A stretch of 64,000 nt of DNA from Prostheceraeus crozeri (GCA_907163375.1 CAJQUW010000492.1:1-64000); one strand, 5' to 3'; shown: positions 21,906-33,948, counted from the first letter of the stretch. A program made the numbers and translations. Notes: generated by a model from the sequence alone, not told the origin.

Positions 21906-22097
21906 GATTACATTAAAATTTTGCCATGAAAGCAATCGCATCAAAATAATATCGTGCAAGCAGTTGGAGAATTGTAGAATTACGTCCTTCTACTGATACA
22001 TGTATGATTAGTGGGAATGAATAAACAATTCAGGCTAACAGAGAGCCTACATCTTCAAAATTCTACAGACTGTTGACACACAGCACTGATGGCAAGT

Positions 22098-22650
22098 AGT
22101 CCGGCAGCCACAGCGAGTATCTGCAGGGAGCAAGGCCGACAATGAAACTTTCACAGAATGATGAGCAGTAGTGTACACACTATGCCTATGCCTAATACGA
22201 ATCTGCGAACATATGCCGAGTTCCACCTACCTCCTCCTCTTGCCACACACCATCAAAGAGAACCACGTTCTGATCCAATGGTATGTAGACTGCAGATTGT
22301 GGTCCAAATGAAAGTTTCTACGTTTTCTCTTGGTAAATGAAAAGTCTTAAGTCTAGCGTCATTACTTTTCGTATGGCATGTCTTCAGGTCATTTCCCATC
22401 ATGTGTACGTCATATTATCATGTCTAATCGTCGATGTATGCAATAATGTGGTTAAATTTGTACTAAATTTCTCAAAATACTTGTCTTTGTCGACATTAGG
22501 AGGTTTGTCAAATCTAAATGTGTTTAGCTTCATAGACAAATACTATAGAATTAAGAAGTGACTTGAAGACCTTTCAGGTCAAAAATCATGGCTCTAGACT
22601 TAGTACTTCTCACTTAACAAGATAAAACAATGAAATTTCATTTAAAACAT
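22098..22650. mobile_element. Foldback element family Z, copy 1 (right end missing)
   Basis: Starts AGTCCGGCAGCCACAGCGAG and carries the family marker CTGCAGGGA-(A/G)C-(G/A)AGGCCGA. The left half folds onto the right half around a centre near 22,480-22,520. The right arm stops near 22,650, so the outer right terminus is lost. Related to the complete copies at 31252-31905 and 51045-51775. Confidence 0.75.
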
Positions 22651-23115
22651 CAATAAAGACTTGGTTTGCAGTGTAAGATGCAACTTCCTAACTTGAATAT
22701 CATTAACAAGTTTTTGTTAGGTTTTATTATGGATTCAACTTCTTTAATAAAATGACACATTTCGCAGGGCAATGATCTCTATGATTATTGCTTCTACAGT
22801 ATAACATTAACATGGATTTTTGAGGGCAACAATGTAGAACATTTGAAGGCGCGTAAGCTCCTGAAAATGTCCTAAATTGTTCCCCGAAAAAAGCTATGTT
22901 AATAATATTGTGCGTAATTGAAATTGTCTGGGCAGCAATGCTATGAATACACATGCAGATATACGCTGATTGAGATTTCAAAAATGTCTTTCACATGCAT
23001 AGATAGAGACATCATCATTACAGGATACATTGTATACCATGTATATAAGACTGATATCTTTGATAATGCCCAGAAATTCATTAACGGCCCGGAAAATTCA
23101 TGGCCTGGAAATGAA

Positions 23116-23285
23116 ACCATAGAAATATTTCGCAACATGGCATACAATGATTATGACATCTACATTTTTCGGGCTGTCAATGGCAAATTGTCGGGCCGCT
23201 AACGCGGCCCTCTAATTTGCCATTGACGCCCTCAAAACATAGCTGTCATCATATCATTGTCTACTTATATTTCTAAATCCATGGT
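23116..23285. repeat. Long hairpin H1 (about 85-bp imperfect arms, almost no loop)
   Basis: 23116-23200 pairs with 23201-23285; the arms are about three quarters matched, with the exact core GTCAATGGCAAATT. The dyad centre reads GGGCCGCTAACGCGGCCC. Confidence 0.8.
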
Positions 23286-23457
23286 ATGATAATATCGAAT
23301 AATGGCAGTTTGTCGGCAGGCAGCAATGCGCATTACCCGGCCGTCATTTTTCAGTATTTATAACATAGAAGTTGCTGCTAAGATCATAGACTTCTAAATT
23401 GTAGAAGAATGTTCTGTTACAGGAAGTCCATGGATAGATGTAGATGTATATAAGTAG

Positions 23458-23562
23458 ACAATGGAAATACCACATGAGATTTCTCGGTAAGAAATGTACA
23501 AATCGTCGGCCTCTGATTTGTACATTACTTACCGTGAAATCTCATATGGTATTCCTACATTG
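23458..23562. repeat. Long hairpin H2 (about 48-bp arms)
   Basis: 23458-23504 pairs with 23514-23562 at nearly nine tenths identity. The loop is about 9 nt. Confidence 0.85.
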
Positions 23563-23616
23563 TAATAACTATTAGTCATAATGCAGTCCTATTTTTACTA
23601 TACATTAAACCAATGC

Positions 23617-23651
23617 AATTCGTACTGCAATGCGGTATTGCAGTACGAATT
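23617..23651. repeat. Hairpin H3 (15-bp perfect arms)
   Basis: AATTCGTACTGCAAT at 23617-23631 is repeated inverted at 23637-23651 around GCGGT. Confidence 0.85.
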
Positions 23652-23745
23652 TTTAAATAAAAACTACTGAAAAATATCAAAATATTATCGTAATAATCAC
23701 AAATTAGTCATGCTTGCACAAGAAATTATTCAGTGCAATGTTCTC

Positions 23746-25132
23746 TCAGAACGAACAATTATTGAATTGGCAATTAAAAAACGATAGTCCATTGCCAGAT
23801 TTGTTAGACGAATTAAAGCAGCTTGTTTCTACCGACACATCTTCAAATTTTCTCTTCCGTTTTCCAAAAGAATTTGACATTCTTTGCAATGTCCTTTCCT
23901 TGCACGTTTTGTCATATCGCTCAATTGATTTCTCGCATTTGTGCCCTGTAATGGCACACACTTCAACACGATCAAACCCATCTTCTCGTAGATTTGTAAC
24001 TACAGTCGGGCGAATACAGTGATTCGTATATTCTTTTGAAAGTTTGGCATCCTTGGAGATCGTTTTCATCATTGTTCCTAAAAGAGTTTTTCCTATCACT
24101 TGCTTTGATTGATACCAGTCGACCTTACCGACTTTTTTTGGTTTTGGAAAAAGATTTTTGCATCCACTAGGAATTTTTGATAGATAAAGTCAAAATTTTC
24201 TCACTGGACAAATGCTTGGCTCCCGTTTGTTGGCGTACATTCTTGATTGCTTACAATTATCGAAGTCTTTCTTGCTGCAGGAAGGTTTAACATTCTTTTG
24301 GTGAATGTTATCATGCAACGTCGTGTATCATGCAGACGTATTCTTCGTCATTTGAGTCAAACGCGAAATCGAAGTTTTCAACAGTCAAGTCCCGGATACC
24401 TTCACGTCCGCGATTACCGAAGTAATACATTATATTGTACCAGATTTCTTGCTGTAAAATGGTTGGCGTGCTTTGATCAAAATACAAGGCAAGTTTTTGC
24501 TGGTCAGTTTCTTCTATATGAGGAAAATGATTTGTCCTCTTCTCTGATTTCAGCCATTCTGAAATTTTTGACTTTAGCATGTTATTGGAGGACACGAATT
24601 CTTTGTCTTGCATTATATTGAATTCTCTGTTGAGAGGAGATGTTGAGAAATGTCGATGCAAAGCTGCTCTAATGCATAGTAGAGAAGAGCCAGAATAACA
24701 TTCTCCGTTGTTCTTTTTTAGTTGACTGTAAAAATATCTCAATCTGAAATTTAAGTCACTAGCTGAGATAGCTTTAAAATCACAGTCTAAATTCTTCAAT
24801 TGAAGAAATTCTTCAAACTTTTTGACATGAACTCTTTCTTGAATTACTGAAGATTCAGATCTATGGCTTCTCTCGAACTTATTCATTTCCTCTTGTATTT
24901 GTGCTTGCATTTGAGATGACAGTGATTGTTCATCAGAGCTAAGCTTGTCATTATCATTGATGGAGTCAAATAAGCAGTCGACACTGATGTTTTCCGGTAG
25001 CTCATCCATTATACGATCATTTGCCTGGTTTTCGATTAGTCGATTGTATTCGTTCGTTGATAGTCCTGAAACACATCCTTGCTTCAACATCGAAAAATCT
25101 ACCATGCCTGCACTAATTTTTTCGGTAGTCAT
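23746..25132 (-). pseudogene. Crypton-like tyrosine recombinase (DUF3504 group), frameshifted
   Basis: The N-terminal part is open at 24311-25132 (273 codons) and includes a core-binding-like helical region and the first catalytic arginine in 'NRGREGIRDL'. After a disrupted stretch (24100-24310; stops and at least one frame change), 23746-24099 carries 'TNHCIRPTVV' (H-x-x-R), 'ITGHK' (second His position) and 'IERYDK' (nucleophile Tyr). Thus the R, H-x-x-R, H and Y of a tyrosine recombinase are all readable in order. This enzyme class cuts and rejoins DNA through a 3'-phosphotyrosine. The arrangement matches Cryptons and the domesticated animal DUF3504 proteins. Opposite-strand ORFs here are shadows. 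Target repeats were not found, so boundaries are only those of the coding relic. Confidence 0.75.
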
Positions 25133-25370
25133 AATAGCTCCTTAATACCAGCCGTAGAAGTAATCATTCAAATCATAAGAGCATTGCAGTCCACTTTTTT
25201 GAATTTCAAAACAACTAAGGAAAATAGGTATTCTATGAACACAGAAGGGCAAGAAAGTGTAGAAATCCGAGTCCGCGAACTCATGATATCATGGTTGAAT
25301 TCTTAAGGAATGTTGATTTAAGAAATATCATGGAGGTATAGCATAGCTAAGTAATAGTTATTACAATATC

Positions 25371-25470
25371 GCTGCTATCTCTATTTTGTGAACTGCAATG
25401 TCTTTGTCCTCAGGCGCTACGCGCCTTCGGCCTACAAAGACATTGCAGTTCAGAAAATAGAGACAGCAGC
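25371..25470. repeat. Long hairpin H4 (37-bp arms, 35/37 matched)
   Basis: 25371-25407 pairs with 25434-25470. The loop at 25408-25433 is GC-rich and itself contains GGCGCTACGCGCC. It lies about 240 bp upstream of the tyrosine-recombinase relic's start. Confidence 0.9.
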
Positions 25471-25479
25471 CATACATTG

Positions 25480-26088
25480 TTGCCTTCTTTTTTCCGCATT
25501 ATACCATAACTAAATCACACACAATAAAGTTTACGCATCCCAAAGTGAGACAAACATCAAAGTGTGCAACAGTTAGTCTCACTTGCTCACTTCAATTTAT
25601 ATACATTACCACATAGAAAGTTTTTCATCCTCTAAAATTGCAAATAATTCATGGAAATCTCAAGAAAAGCCGTTGACATCTACAATTTTACATCAAATAT
25701 AAGTAGATTTTGACAGTCATAATGATAGATTATCATAGATTCTGAGGATCCTGTGAAATATAAGGCTACTTACGGAACTCGTACAACGTCATTCATCCAA
25801 ATTGTATTATTCTCGATCAACAAGCTATGTCCTCACCCCTCGGGCTCGTGTATAGACAAGTTGGTCACGAACAGTGCAATAGAGCACCTTATTGAAGGTA
25901 CGAAAGAGTCCGTATCCATATGCCCAGAGAGTCACTATATGGGGGTCATGGAGTCCTATTTAGAAAGGGTCCACATTACTATGGGGTCCGTTTCGAAGGT
26001 CCAAAGGGGTCCGTATAGTGACCGCATAAGTCAAAATGACTTTTAGTATTATGGACCAGTTAGATGGTTCAACCATTTACTACTTATC
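25480..26088. other. Unassigned stretch with a small inverted repeat
   Basis: GTCACTATATGGGGGTC at about 25933 pairs with GGTCCGTATAGTGAC ending near 26030. Between them 'GGGTCC' and 'GGTCC' words repeat. It may be a very small MITE; no target duplication is evident. Confidence 0.4.
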
Positions 26089-26089
26089 A

Positions 26090-26795
26090 TTAGCCTTTTG
26101 AGATTCCTGACATTGATAGTCCAAACAATGTGAAAATTCTGGATGTGATTTTTGACCATCATTTCTCATGGAATAATCATGTTTCTGCTATTTCGAAAAA
26201 AGTGTCCTCACGTCTCTATGTTCTGCGTCAATTGAAACCTTTTTTCGATACACGTGACTTGGTTACTGTGTACAATAACTACATCCGCTCTATTTTGGAG
26301 TATGCAGCGCATTTGTTTATCGGTTTGAACAAACCACAGAGTGATTGTTTAGAAAATTTATAGGATCGTTCACATCGAATTATTTGTGGTACTTCAAGTG
26401 GTTGTAGATGTGTCAACTTCATTCCTTTGTATTATCGACGAACTTTAATTGGTTTTGATTTGTTCAACATGTTTTTAAATGATCCTCAACATCCTTTGTA
26501 CCATCTTTCACCCCACAAACTGCCATATGCTGCTAAATTGCTTATGTTTGCCTATAATTCCTCAATTAAAAGTAATTCCTTCTTATCCAATATGATTCGA
26601 CTGTTTAACAGCGGGTTCATTCGTTAACACTCTGCTCACATGTATAAATGGTCGTTCACTAATTTCTAAATTGTTATTTCATTGTTAATTTTAATTTTGT
26701 ATTTCATGTTCCCTTCCTGTAACTGCATGCCTTAGTCTCACGATTATCAATAGTGAGGCCTTCACTTCAATAAACGTCAATTATTATTATAATTA
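26090..26795 (+). pseudogene. LINE 3' fragment, RT C-terminal region
   Basis: 26130-26363 reads 'VKILDVIFDHHFSWNNHV', then 'VSSRLYVLRQLKPFF' and 'SILEYAAHLF', the standard end of the RT domain in CR1/Jockey-like LINEs. After an in-frame stop at 26361, 26427-26627 continues with 'YYRRTLIGFDLFNMFLNDPQHPL', the conserved C-terminal tail region. An A-rich end with ATTATTATTATAA near 26782-26795 marks the 3' tail. It is heavily 5'-truncated, without endonuclease or catalytic motifs. Similar in type to the split LINE at 11.8-13.2 kb, which also has an (ATT)n tail. Confidence 0.8.
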
Positions 26796-26799
26796 CATT

Positions 26800-27865
26800 C
26801 AGATGTTCACCTTCTACCATTTAATCAGAAAGACAAGTTGTCCAACAGCTCCTCGGTTGATTTGTCAGTTTATACAAAATGCCTTGCAAAATGTTTGCAA
26901 CTAAAATTACCAATGAAAACAATAACTGTCTATTTTTTCTAGGGATTTTTCCAATTCTGATAATCATGTGATGATTGTATATTCTATCCTTAATAGATAG
27001 AGCCTAGATGACTTCTAATGTCATTTCATTTTTAAAGGAGGTATTTTGACACCTGTGAAATATCCTCACAACACTACTTATAAGTTCATCGGATCCGTTT
27101 TCTATTTTGCGCCTCAAATACGTGCCCATCCATATTACCTTATCCAGAAATTATGCGACGCACATCCTTCTAGCAATATTATTTTACATTACACTACATA
27201 ATTAATTATTTTCTTGTCATATGTGCACAAATCATCTACAAAGAATATACAATTCAGAAAATTTGTCTGATCAATTTCGGACACTTATTATCCGGACCTT
27301 TTTGCCTAGCAGTGAGATGGACAGTTTGCACTAGTTACACACATAAATATATAATTATGATCCTTTTTCGTGCTTTACTATTGAAAATCTTCCTGTTTTA
27401 TGAGAAATCGTAAGTGACAATATTTTGCATCACATTTTATTTCTGTGATCTCGATACCGTCTCCCACAACACATGATCAATCAGAAAAAGCTTGAGATAA
27501 TCGGTTAAAGTGCTCGTGTTCATCATTGATGATATTCACATTTGAGGAGGAATTGGCGGATGAGATTATAAATTACTATGTTTAACACAGAAGAATGGAT
27601 GATTTATTGAATTATCAGACAACCATGTCTCAGGAAGAGATGATAGATGAAAGGATTCATTCATTTTTTACTCAAAGCATCAAACGTGTACAAAAATAGA
27701 TCGCTCAATAGTGGTAAAGGAGATATGCATTCGATAAAAGGGGAAAGAATTCCTAAAAAAATAACGTGGGATGCCTTCATTTATCCAATTTTCCGTGATT
27801 TAAATCACTGGAAAACAAAAATAGTCTAATAGTGTTTCACCCGACTATTAACAATGATTTCCTAC
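26800..27865. other. Unassigned 1-kb stretch
   Basis: AT-rich; a 60-codon frame at 27647-27829 has no recognised features. Nothing supported. Confidence 0.5.
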
Positions 27866-27990
27866 CATCTGAAATATTCCGGGAACAATAAATCCATATT
27901 TCTCAAAGGCCATGATTTCGCTGACAGTAAACAATATTCATGATAATACATCGAGAATGTGTACGTCAGTTGCCCCACAGAGGTGCTATT
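27866..27990 (-). CDS. Candidate internal exon of an unidentified gene
   Basis: On the minus strand, an acceptor-like 'TTTTTGGCGCTCAG' ends at 27991 and a donor-like GTAGG begins at 27865, framing 125 bp that is open in only one frame. The peptide includes 'SVGQLTYTFSMYYHEY' and 'SKSWPLRN'-like segments and ends near 'LLFPEYFR'. The last motif loosely recalls the 'FP-x-F-R' strand of ANF-receptor-type ligand-binding domains, but this is too weak to name. No neighbouring exon was found. Confidence rests on splice signals at both edges and non-random composition. Confidence 0.3.
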
Positions 27991-27999
27991 CTGAGCGCC

Positions 28000-28784
28000 A
28001 AAAAGGATATCTGACCTCATCACATTGAGCTGCGTTGTGATGGGGCTCAACTTCCAACGTGTTGCGAAGATAACACAGAAATTCACTGAATCAATTAGTT
28101 GGCCCTATGAGGCCGTTTTTAGCGGCTCCAAGTTGCACAGCTCATAATAGTCACTTACGCAACAACTGAAAAATTGCTGCATTCCTATCAGTTAACTGCG
28201 ACATTGTTGTATTGATGGTTTTAATGATTACTACAAAAAGTACCCAATACAATACCAAAAGTGCACAATGCAATATTGCGTCGTGCAGTTTTGACTTTGT
28301 CATAGACTTAAGTGACATGATGCATAGACAGATCTATGGATACGTCCCTACAGAAGAAGGCGACAATGCCTGAAATCTATCCGCTGTATCGATGTTATTA
28401 CCCAATCTGCGATATTGCTCGGAAACTGTAAAGTGATTTCCATTTACTGCCATATTGCAGAGTAAGTAGACATCAAATTGTTGAAATTTTATATACTGGC
28501 TGTCAGATGCCTACATCGTAAACTATGTAGGCCTGATTTTAAAGACTGCTTTTCAAGGGCATGGCGCATGCTTTAAAGAATCATTTTCTAAAACAAATGA
28601 TGACTGCTATAAGCCTTTTGCCTCGTCAATCTAAGATATCAGGTCGCTGTGTGGGTAATAATAGCAATGCGATGTTGCCCACCCTATGAACAGATATCTT
28701 TGTTATAATAATTTAACAATCACACCTACTCTGTTAACTGAAGAGTACGAAAGCTGGCTGATTTTGACTACGAAACCAATTTAC
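28000..28784. other. Unassigned stretch
   Basis: No ORF with recognisable features and no repeats beyond short AT runs. Confidence 0.5.
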
Positions 28785-28954
28785 AAAACGAGAATAACAA
28801 AATGTACAAAGGCGCTATTGTTCGTGCTTATACACTACGAAAGCGATTGGCCTTCCTATTAGATTATCTTTATCATCCAATGGGAAAGCCAATCGCTTTC
28901 GTAGTGTATGAGCACGAACAATAGCGCTTTCGCACATTTAGTTATTCTCGTTTT
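28785..28954. repeat. Long hairpin H5 (67-bp arms, about 62/67 matched)
   Basis: 28785-28851 pairs with 28888-28954 around a 36-nt AT-rich loop. This is the longest near-perfect stem of the hairpin set. Confidence 0.92.
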
Positions 28955-29013
28955 GCACATCGTTTTCGTAAGAAGCTTTGGCATTGCACAGTTTGTAGTG
29001 TAGATTTTGAAAG

Positions 29014-29072
29014 CATCAATGAATCGTACAGCCGAGGCCGAAAGGCGGCCGAGGCTGTAAGAATTATTGATG
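29014..29072. repeat. Hairpin H6 with GC-rich head
   Basis: CATCAATGAATCGTACAGCC at 29014-29033 pairs with 29053-29072. The head contains GGCCG-AAAGG-CGGCC. Confidence 0.85.
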
Positions 29073-29091
29073 GTTGAAAAAGCTAGGTATG

Positions 29092-29270
29092 ATTACTATT
29101 GCAGTGAATGCGTACTATGACTCATGTGCATGTACATGAAGCAGTCTGGAAGTTTCTGTCTACATACATATTGGTTTTTGACTCAGTATCCGGCAACAAC
29201 GACGATTGTTGCCGGCTCTGAGACGGTATCAATGAAATAAATAATGCATCATAGTATTCACTACAATCGA
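29092..29270. repeat. Hairpin H7 (two-part stem)
   Basis: The inner stem is CCGGCAACAA (29190-29199) with 29206-29215 around CGACGA. An outer imperfect stem pairs about 29092-29124 with 29243-29270. Confidence 0.75.
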
Positions 29271-29279
29271 AGATCATAT

Positions 29280-29654
29280 TATGGACCAAAATGCAAAGAT
29301 ATCTAACAATTCGACCTCTATGGCAAGTTCCATTTCTACATCATCATAAGGATGCTGCCCTTGAACAGCACGTTTTTCGTTTACCTATTTACGTTGACAA
29401 GGCTGCAGCTAGGGTTTAATACAGGTTCCACTAAACGTCGTATAGGGATTTTGACTGACTGCAAAAATGGCTAGAATTACTATTGAAGCTAAATTTTATT
29501 GCAAAGTTACAAATGAAACATAAACTTCATAAAATTAAGTGAGCACCTATTTTTCCCCTTTTACAGCACTCATCATAACATTTCTCAAAATTCTCGCCTA
29601 ATCATCGAAATTCATTTCGTATATTTTCTTTTTGTGCAGTGCAGGATCTCGGCT
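29280..29654. other. Unassigned stretch
   Basis: Nothing recognised; may be the 3' flank of the transposase relic that follows on the minus strand. Confidence 0.4.
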
Positions 29655-30205
29655 TTAAAACTGTGGACTGTCTCTTTTAAATATCCACAAAGAAAAAACA
29701 TTGGGGAGACAACTCTGGGGATCTCGGAAGCCAGGAGAACTCACATCCTCGAGGGATGATGCGATGTTCGAAAGTTTCCTGCAAAAGTTTCAATTATTAG
29801 CACTGTGACACGTGACACCATCTAGTTCAAACCACAAAGCATTGATTTGGTAATGTCTTAACTGCTGGTATCAAGGACTATATTAAAAGCGACCTCATCA
29901 TTTCCAGGTACTTTGAACCACATGCATTGTGACTGCTTTTCTGTTGTCGTCTTCGAAAAGTATGGTCAGTAATACTAATACAGTAATGCATAATTCCACA
30001 TCATACTGTTATCTTCTTAGGATGTAGGGGTTGCTGCTGAATCACTTGAGGGCTTTTTGTAGACCAGAAGCGACAAATGTGCTCATTCACAAATCCATGC
30101 AAGTTGAAAAGTGCTTCGTTTGTCATTGTCAGCGAAGTGAATTTGTCCTCTCTAGCAAAAAGCGCAATAAAACGCCTCGCATATTGTAATCTCGCTTCAA
30201 AGTGA
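29655..30205 (-). pseudogene. Catalytic domain of a DDE transposase (IS630/Tc1/mariner superfamily), decayed
   Basis: The minus strand reads 'FEARLQYARRFIALFARED', then 'EALFNLHGFVNEHICRFW' (the segment following the first catalytic Asp in this group). It next reads 'LWFELDGVTCHSA' (second catalytic Asp in the 'QDGAxxH' motif), and 'FSLWIFKRD' near the third acidic position. The frame changes between these blocks and contains stops. The order is right for the catalytic core of cut-and-paste transposases of this superfamily. The N-terminal DNA-binding half is not seen upstream, and no terminal repeats were found. Same type as the fragments at 21.2-21.9 and 38.9-39.86 kb. Confidence 0.6.
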
Positions 30206-30209
30206 CTTA

Positions 30210-31251
30210 AAGAGACGCTCTGTATAATCTGTACTTCTGTACTCTCCCAGAAAAGCGGGCTAAAAGATCAGACCAGAGTTTTCATATCGTGACAGTTTAC
30301 TTTCACAGATTTAGAAGATAACCGATAACTTTATTATATGAATAACAAACAATAAACTGAATTCAATAAAGAAAGTCAAAAAGTATGATTGAAAAAAGAC
30401 AAAAGACGGAGAAAGATAACTATATAATTGCGTCATCGATTCCAAGAAAAATAAAAACTTCACTGTTTCACCACAAAAGCCTATGCTCCTGATTGTTGTT
30501 CTACTTTCCCTCTACCATGAAAATCTGGCTGTTCATCTCTTTGAAACTCAACAATTAACTTCCAAAGTACAACGCAACAGACTTCATGACGAATAGAAAC
30601 AAATCGTGTGACCTCTTCTGCATTTTTGAATGGTCACCTACATTTTGAGAACTTTTCAAACGACATTGATAAAAGAAAGGAACTTCGTCTTTCAAATGCA
30701 AGATAACTTATCACTATGAATTCGGTAATTAATCAAAAGGATCATGTGTCTCACTATCTTTTTCGATTAACATCTCTGTCGAAATCTGTATTTCGCTTTC
30801 AGATATGAAAACTAAATAGAATTATCTACATTATCTGTAGCATTCTGCACAATTTCTCAGTTATTGTAATGGTCAAATAATTCTGTAGAAAGAATGAAAT
30901 CACACGATTAATTAAAAATTCTAAATTAAAAATCAGAAGATTGGATTTCAGTAAGATGGCAGGGTGACAAAGGTTGTTAGTCGGTCAATGCGCTCAGTCA
31001 CGATAATTTTCCATGTGCTTCGAATACTTTCGTGTCTTGAAAGAAAACCCGCAAGGTTTTCTAATATTATTCATGAATCATGACATAACTTTTTCAAGAA
31101 AACTCATCATGACCAGCCACAAATGTACTTTCTTCTGAAAGGATGAGAATTTATGGAAAGGCTAGAGTTAAGAAACGAATATCAAATAAAATTCAGGTTT
31201 TGGACGTTCAGTTTTCAATAATTGGACAGTTGACTGATGAATTTGTCTCTT
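30210..31251. other. Unassigned 1-kb stretch
   Basis: No supported gene or repeat. It may contain the lost N-terminal half of the preceding transposase relic, but no motif is readable. Confidence 0.45.
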
Positions 31252-31905
31252 AGTTTGGCAGCCAGGATGAGTTTGTGCAAGGAACGAGAATGAGAACCGA
31301 AAATGAGACTTTCGAATAATGATGTACACCTTGCGACTACTACGAATCTGTGCGTCTGCTGAGTTATACCTGGTTCCTCTTCTTGCCAGATGGGTTCAAA
31401 AAAAACACATGTCAATCCAATGGGACACAGATTGAAAGTTTTGGCAAAAATGAAATATCCTTCCTATCATGTACATGTTTTGCTATCATGTTTCTGATCC
31501 GCGATGCATGCAACAATGTGGTGAAATGTGGATTTAAGTACTCAAAACACTTGTGCTTGCCGACGTTAGGGAGCTTGTCAAATCTGAATGTGTTTGGATC
31601 CATATACAGGGGTACATAAACATGAAAGTAAAAGGCCTGAAGACATATCATGCCGAAAATTATCTCTAGACTTAGAAATTTTCACCTAATCAGAAAAAAC
31701 ATGGACATTTTTATTGTAAGCAAGTATTGCAATCTGCGTCCGATTAGATTTGCATGTGCCTTTCTTTAATCATGTCTGCCAAGAAGAGGAGCCAGGTAGA
31801 ACTCGGCAGACGCGCAGATTTACAGTAGCCATGATGTGTATTTCATTTTGTGAAAGTCTCATTTTCGGCCTCGGTTCCTGCAGAAGCTCGTTATGGCTGC
31901 CGGAC
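31252..31905. mobile_element. Foldback element family Z, copy 2 (both ends present)
   Basis: Starts AGTTTGGCAGCCAGGATGAG and ends with the inverse of GTCCGGCAGCCATAACGAG. Most of the element is two inverted arms meeting near 31,600. No target duplication could be recognised and no coding capacity exists; ORFs on both strands mirror each other because of the arms. Confidence 0.8.
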
Positions 31906-32184
31906 AATATCAAGAATTATCAACTATCAATGCTGAACTCTCACGTATTTCTAGCCGTTGATAACCACCGTCCTGGTATGGTATGGCTTCAGTGTGAAGT
32001 TTGTTTCATTTTTTTCTCAGGTATGATGCAATATCTCGCTTTCAATGTATTACCATTCAACACATTAGAGAATGGAGAAAGATCTATGGTGGTCAAATTT
32101 CAAATTTTGATATCGATACAACTCACAATTGCTTTTACAAATTGAACATAAACGTGAACTGAAATCCAGCTTTTGTAAAATAAA

Positions 32185-33240
32185 ATGGCACACGATCAGT
32201 TTACCAGAGGTATGGCTATTGGAATGATTCGTTGTGGTAGAAGTTGTGCGAGTGTTGCCGAAGAGCTCAACTATCGAGAGTCGTTGTTTGGAGGTGGTGG
32301 TGTCGATGGAAAGCAGAAGGAGATGTTAAAAAGAAGAAGGGATCTGGTCGACCAAGGAAGTCAGCAGGAAGGACAGACGCACTTCTAGTTTTAGCTGCAA
32401 AGAGGAATAGATTTGTGTCAGTCCCAAAGCTAGTCGTACACTGGAAGAGTGCCTCAAATATAGACTGTAGGGTTCGAACGGCTCACCGAACGAAGATTGC
32501 GAGAAGCTGGAATTCAATCGCGACGACCAGCTGTCCTAATTCCATTGAGTTTTGAGCACCGCAGAAGACGAGTTGCCTGGTGTGATGCCCATCGCTCATT
32601 GAATGGCCATCACTGGCAGAAAGTCTTGTGAACCGATGAATCGAGATTCACTCTGGATTTCAATGACGGTCGTGTCAGTGCGTCGTCTTCCAGGTGAACG
32701 CTTTGCCCCATGCTGTATTAAAGAACACGACAGATATGGTGGTGAAAGTGTTATTCTGTGGGGTAGCATTTGGCATGGCGGACGAACGACAGCAGTCATC
32801 ATCAAAGGCACGTTGACTGGAGAGAGGTATCTCAATGAAATTGTGCTTCCTGTTGTTGCACCAGTGGTCAGGGTAGAGGATCTCGTCTTCCAAGACGACA
32901 ACGCAAGACCACATCGCTCCTCGGCTGTCATTGCCACTGTCAGGAGATTGAACATTCAAACCCTTGACTGGCCTGCACGCTCACCTGACTTGTCACCCAT
33001 TGAACAAGTATGGGACGAGCTTGGGCGGCGAGTGAGAGACCGCTATTCACTTCCACCAGTGTTCCTGAAGATTCTCTCTGAAAGACTGACAGAGCAGTGG
33101 CTTCTCCTTGAAGCATCCTTCATTCAGAAACTTTGTGAATCCATGCCATCTCGGATTACTGAATGTATTGGAGCTAGAGGGGGGCACACGCGATTTAAAG
33201 TTGAATCTGCTGCATGCGTTGTTTTTCTGTGCTAGCGACT
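32185..33240 (+). pseudogene. Tc1-like transposase (DD34E), frameshifted
   Basis: The N-terminal helix-turn-helix region starts at 32185 ('FTRGMAIGMIRCGRSCASVA'). A frameshift near 32290 leads to a GSGRPR linker. A third frame near 32480-32660 holds 'RRLREAGIQSRRPAV', 'WCDAH' and the first catalytic Asp in 'TDESRF', preceded by a TGA at about 32629. From about 32690 the frame is open to 33235, with 'LVFQDDNARPH' (second Asp) and 'SPDLSPIEQVWDELG' (Glu). There are exactly 34 residues between that Asp and the Glu, the DD34E spacing of Tc1 elements, which insert at TA. At least two frameshifts and one stop inactivate it. Total length fits the usual 340-350 residues. Terminal repeats were not found. 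Confidence 0.85.
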
Positions 33241-33249
33241 TGGTGGAGA

Positions 33250-33948
33250 TTGTGACTAAATTATCAAGGCATCATACATACACTGTACATGTATATATAC
33301 CAGTCAAAAATGAAAGAAGTTAAAGAAGTAAATGTTTCAAAAAATTTGTCAATGAGTATATATAAGTGTGGGAACTCCCCCTTACTCTGATGTTTTTTAA
33401 GTGCCGACAAATCCGCCATCTTTTTTAGCCAAGATCAATTAATTTCTATGTCGAATCAGCTATCAACCTTGTGTCAACATTCCACTAAACATAGAAATGG
33501 ACGTTTCATCTATGTAGGTCTTCCAAACGTTTACGGATAGCTGTGTCATTTTTCGCTGATTCTTAGTTTTGGCATAGCTATTCATTCCCTTTCATTCATA
33601 GAAGTAGATAATAGTACACTATGGACTTTCTATTGTATTGTTAATTTCTATGCTTTCATTCCATATTTCAATACTGCTCTGTTGTCAATGGCGCTATCAA
33701 ATGAAACTGTTTGGGCCCTGGCTAAAAAATAATATAGCTAAAAAAGTGGCTTGTAAAAGTAACACTGATAGCTGTCGCCACAAGTCAACTACTGATTCCA
33801 TACTTCCCTTATACATTTATTATGGTCCTGACGAAAGCTTTTCAATTTTAAATTATATAAATATATGGTTAAGATATCTATGCGGCTTGTAAAGGTGTGT
33901 GCAGCCTGGGAGTTGAAGTGAAATATCAAGTACGAAAAATAAGTAGCA
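33250..33948. other. Unassigned stretch
   Basis: A 10-bp inverted pair ATTTCTATGT / ACATAGAAAT lies near 33,445 and 33,490; nothing else is supported. Confidence 0.4.

Noticed and set aside
27866-27990. Assignment as an ANF-receptor/glutamate-receptor exon
   Set aside because: Similarity limited to one short motif; only the exon candidate is kept.
29690-29750. Plus-strand 'IGETTLGISEARRTHI', resembling a GIY-YIG motif
   Set aside because: The opposite strand carries better-matching transposase catalytic segments; the resemblance is short and accidental.
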